Below are positions 12,349 to 12,532 of a stretch of 12,532 bases of DNA, piece after piece. The stretch comes from SIG459 sp045532145 (lineage in GTDB: Bacteria > Bacillota > Clostridia > Oscillospirales > Oscillospiraceae), in assembly GCA_045532145.1 (NCBI GenBank), contig JAZSFJ010000009.1, forward strand, positions 1 through 12,532. The letters are read 5' to 3'. The translations under genes and the position numbers were made by a program. Position 1 is the first letter of the stretch; every line of letters begins with the position of its first letter. The notes under the pieces are model-generated. The model saw only the letters and a list, made by a program, of their open reading frames with translations. It searched no databases and was not told where the DNA came from.

Positions 12349-12513
12349 ATGGCTAAGGCCGGTGCAAGAGTTAAAATCACCCTCAGATGCAGTGAATGCA
12401 AGCAGAGAAACTACAACACTATGAAGAACAAGAAGAATACTCCTGACCGTATCGAGATGAAGAAGTATTGTCGTTTCTGCCGCAAGCACACCACTCATAA
12501 CGAGACCAAGTAA
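12349..12513 (+). CDS. rpmG: 50S ribosomal protein L33, zinc-binding form
   Basis: The 54-residue protein MAKAGARVKITLRCSECKQ... is ribosomal protein L33 of the large subunit. It keeps two CxxC pairs, CSEC and CRFC, so it is the zinc-binding (C+) form, the version normally made when zinc is sufficient. The start at 12349 has AAGGAGGTG about seven bases upstream; a longer frame from 12304 lacks that and adds repeat-like residues. It has its own promoter at 12188-12216. In many Firmicutes rpmG precedes secE and nusG. Here the bases after it end with AAAGGA followed by CGAAA, a likely ribosome site for a next gene just beyond the right edge. Confidence 0.96.
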   Translation: MAKAGARVKITLRCSECKQRNYNTMKNKKNTPDRIEMKKYCRFCRKHTTHNETK

Positions 12514-12532
12514 GCTTCACGAAAGGACGAAA

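Overview
The window looks like a chromosomal piece of a fairly GC-rich, low-oxygen gut-type member of the Clostridia, most likely an Oscillospirales/Ruminococcaceae relative. This is inferred from strong AGGAGG ribosome sites, SigA-type promoters, a Noc-type ParB, a clostridial thiolase/CoA-transferase operon and dense families of small palindromic repeats between genes. No rRNA, tRNA, CRISPR array, transposase or phage gene was seen.

Layout. 1-340: hairpin repeats of a first family (R1, ends CGTAGGGGC / GCCCCTACG). 343-798 (-): tadA, tRNA adenosine deaminase, with its own promoter. 881-934: a perfect 21-bp terminator stem. 930-2733 (-): a KdpE-type response regulator overlapping a short KdpD-like membrane histidine kinase. 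2806-2875: repeated TTAACG hexamers in 11-bp phase between that operon and a divergent gene for a two-TM protein with a PH-like tail (2926-3489). 3640-4455 (+): a Noc/ParB protein whose stop codon lies inside an R1 repeat. 4452-4889: R1 cluster with a 131-bp direct duplication. 4993-7703 (-): ctfB, ctfA and thl (transcribed thl-ctfA-ctfB), an acetoacetyl-CoA / CoA-transfer operon with a clear promoter and terminator. 8026-9020 (+): a DUF1700-like membrane protein that seems to start at an ATA codon, overlapped by a 62-residue membrane protein. 9069-9836: an array of a second family of structured repeats (R2), one copy carrying a DUF559 endonuclease-like gene between its two arms. 9854-11646 (-): ruvX and folC. 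11685-12059: another R2 element and a 112-bp tandem duplication. 12188-12513 (+): promoter, structured leader and rpmG (ribosomal protein L33), with the ribosome site of a next gene at the right edge.

How it fits together. Most genes are housekeeping: translation (tadA, rpmG), chromosome biology (noc, ruvX), folate metabolism (folC) and fermentation (thl-ctfAB). The accessory content is the repeats. R1 hairpins have constant outer ends and variable but base-paired cores, and they sit just after stop codons. R2 elements have two structured arms that pair with each other and covary between copies. One R2 copy (9389-9836) holds a DUF559 gene; its left arm supplies the stop codon and last residues, and its right arm the ribosome site. 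A cargo-free copy lies just beside it (9261-9367), and two further R2 left arms have an R1 hairpin nested inside. This looks like a family of small mobile elements, and the DUF559 protein is the only candidate mobility or maintenance factor in view. It is the best candidate here for an undescribed system.
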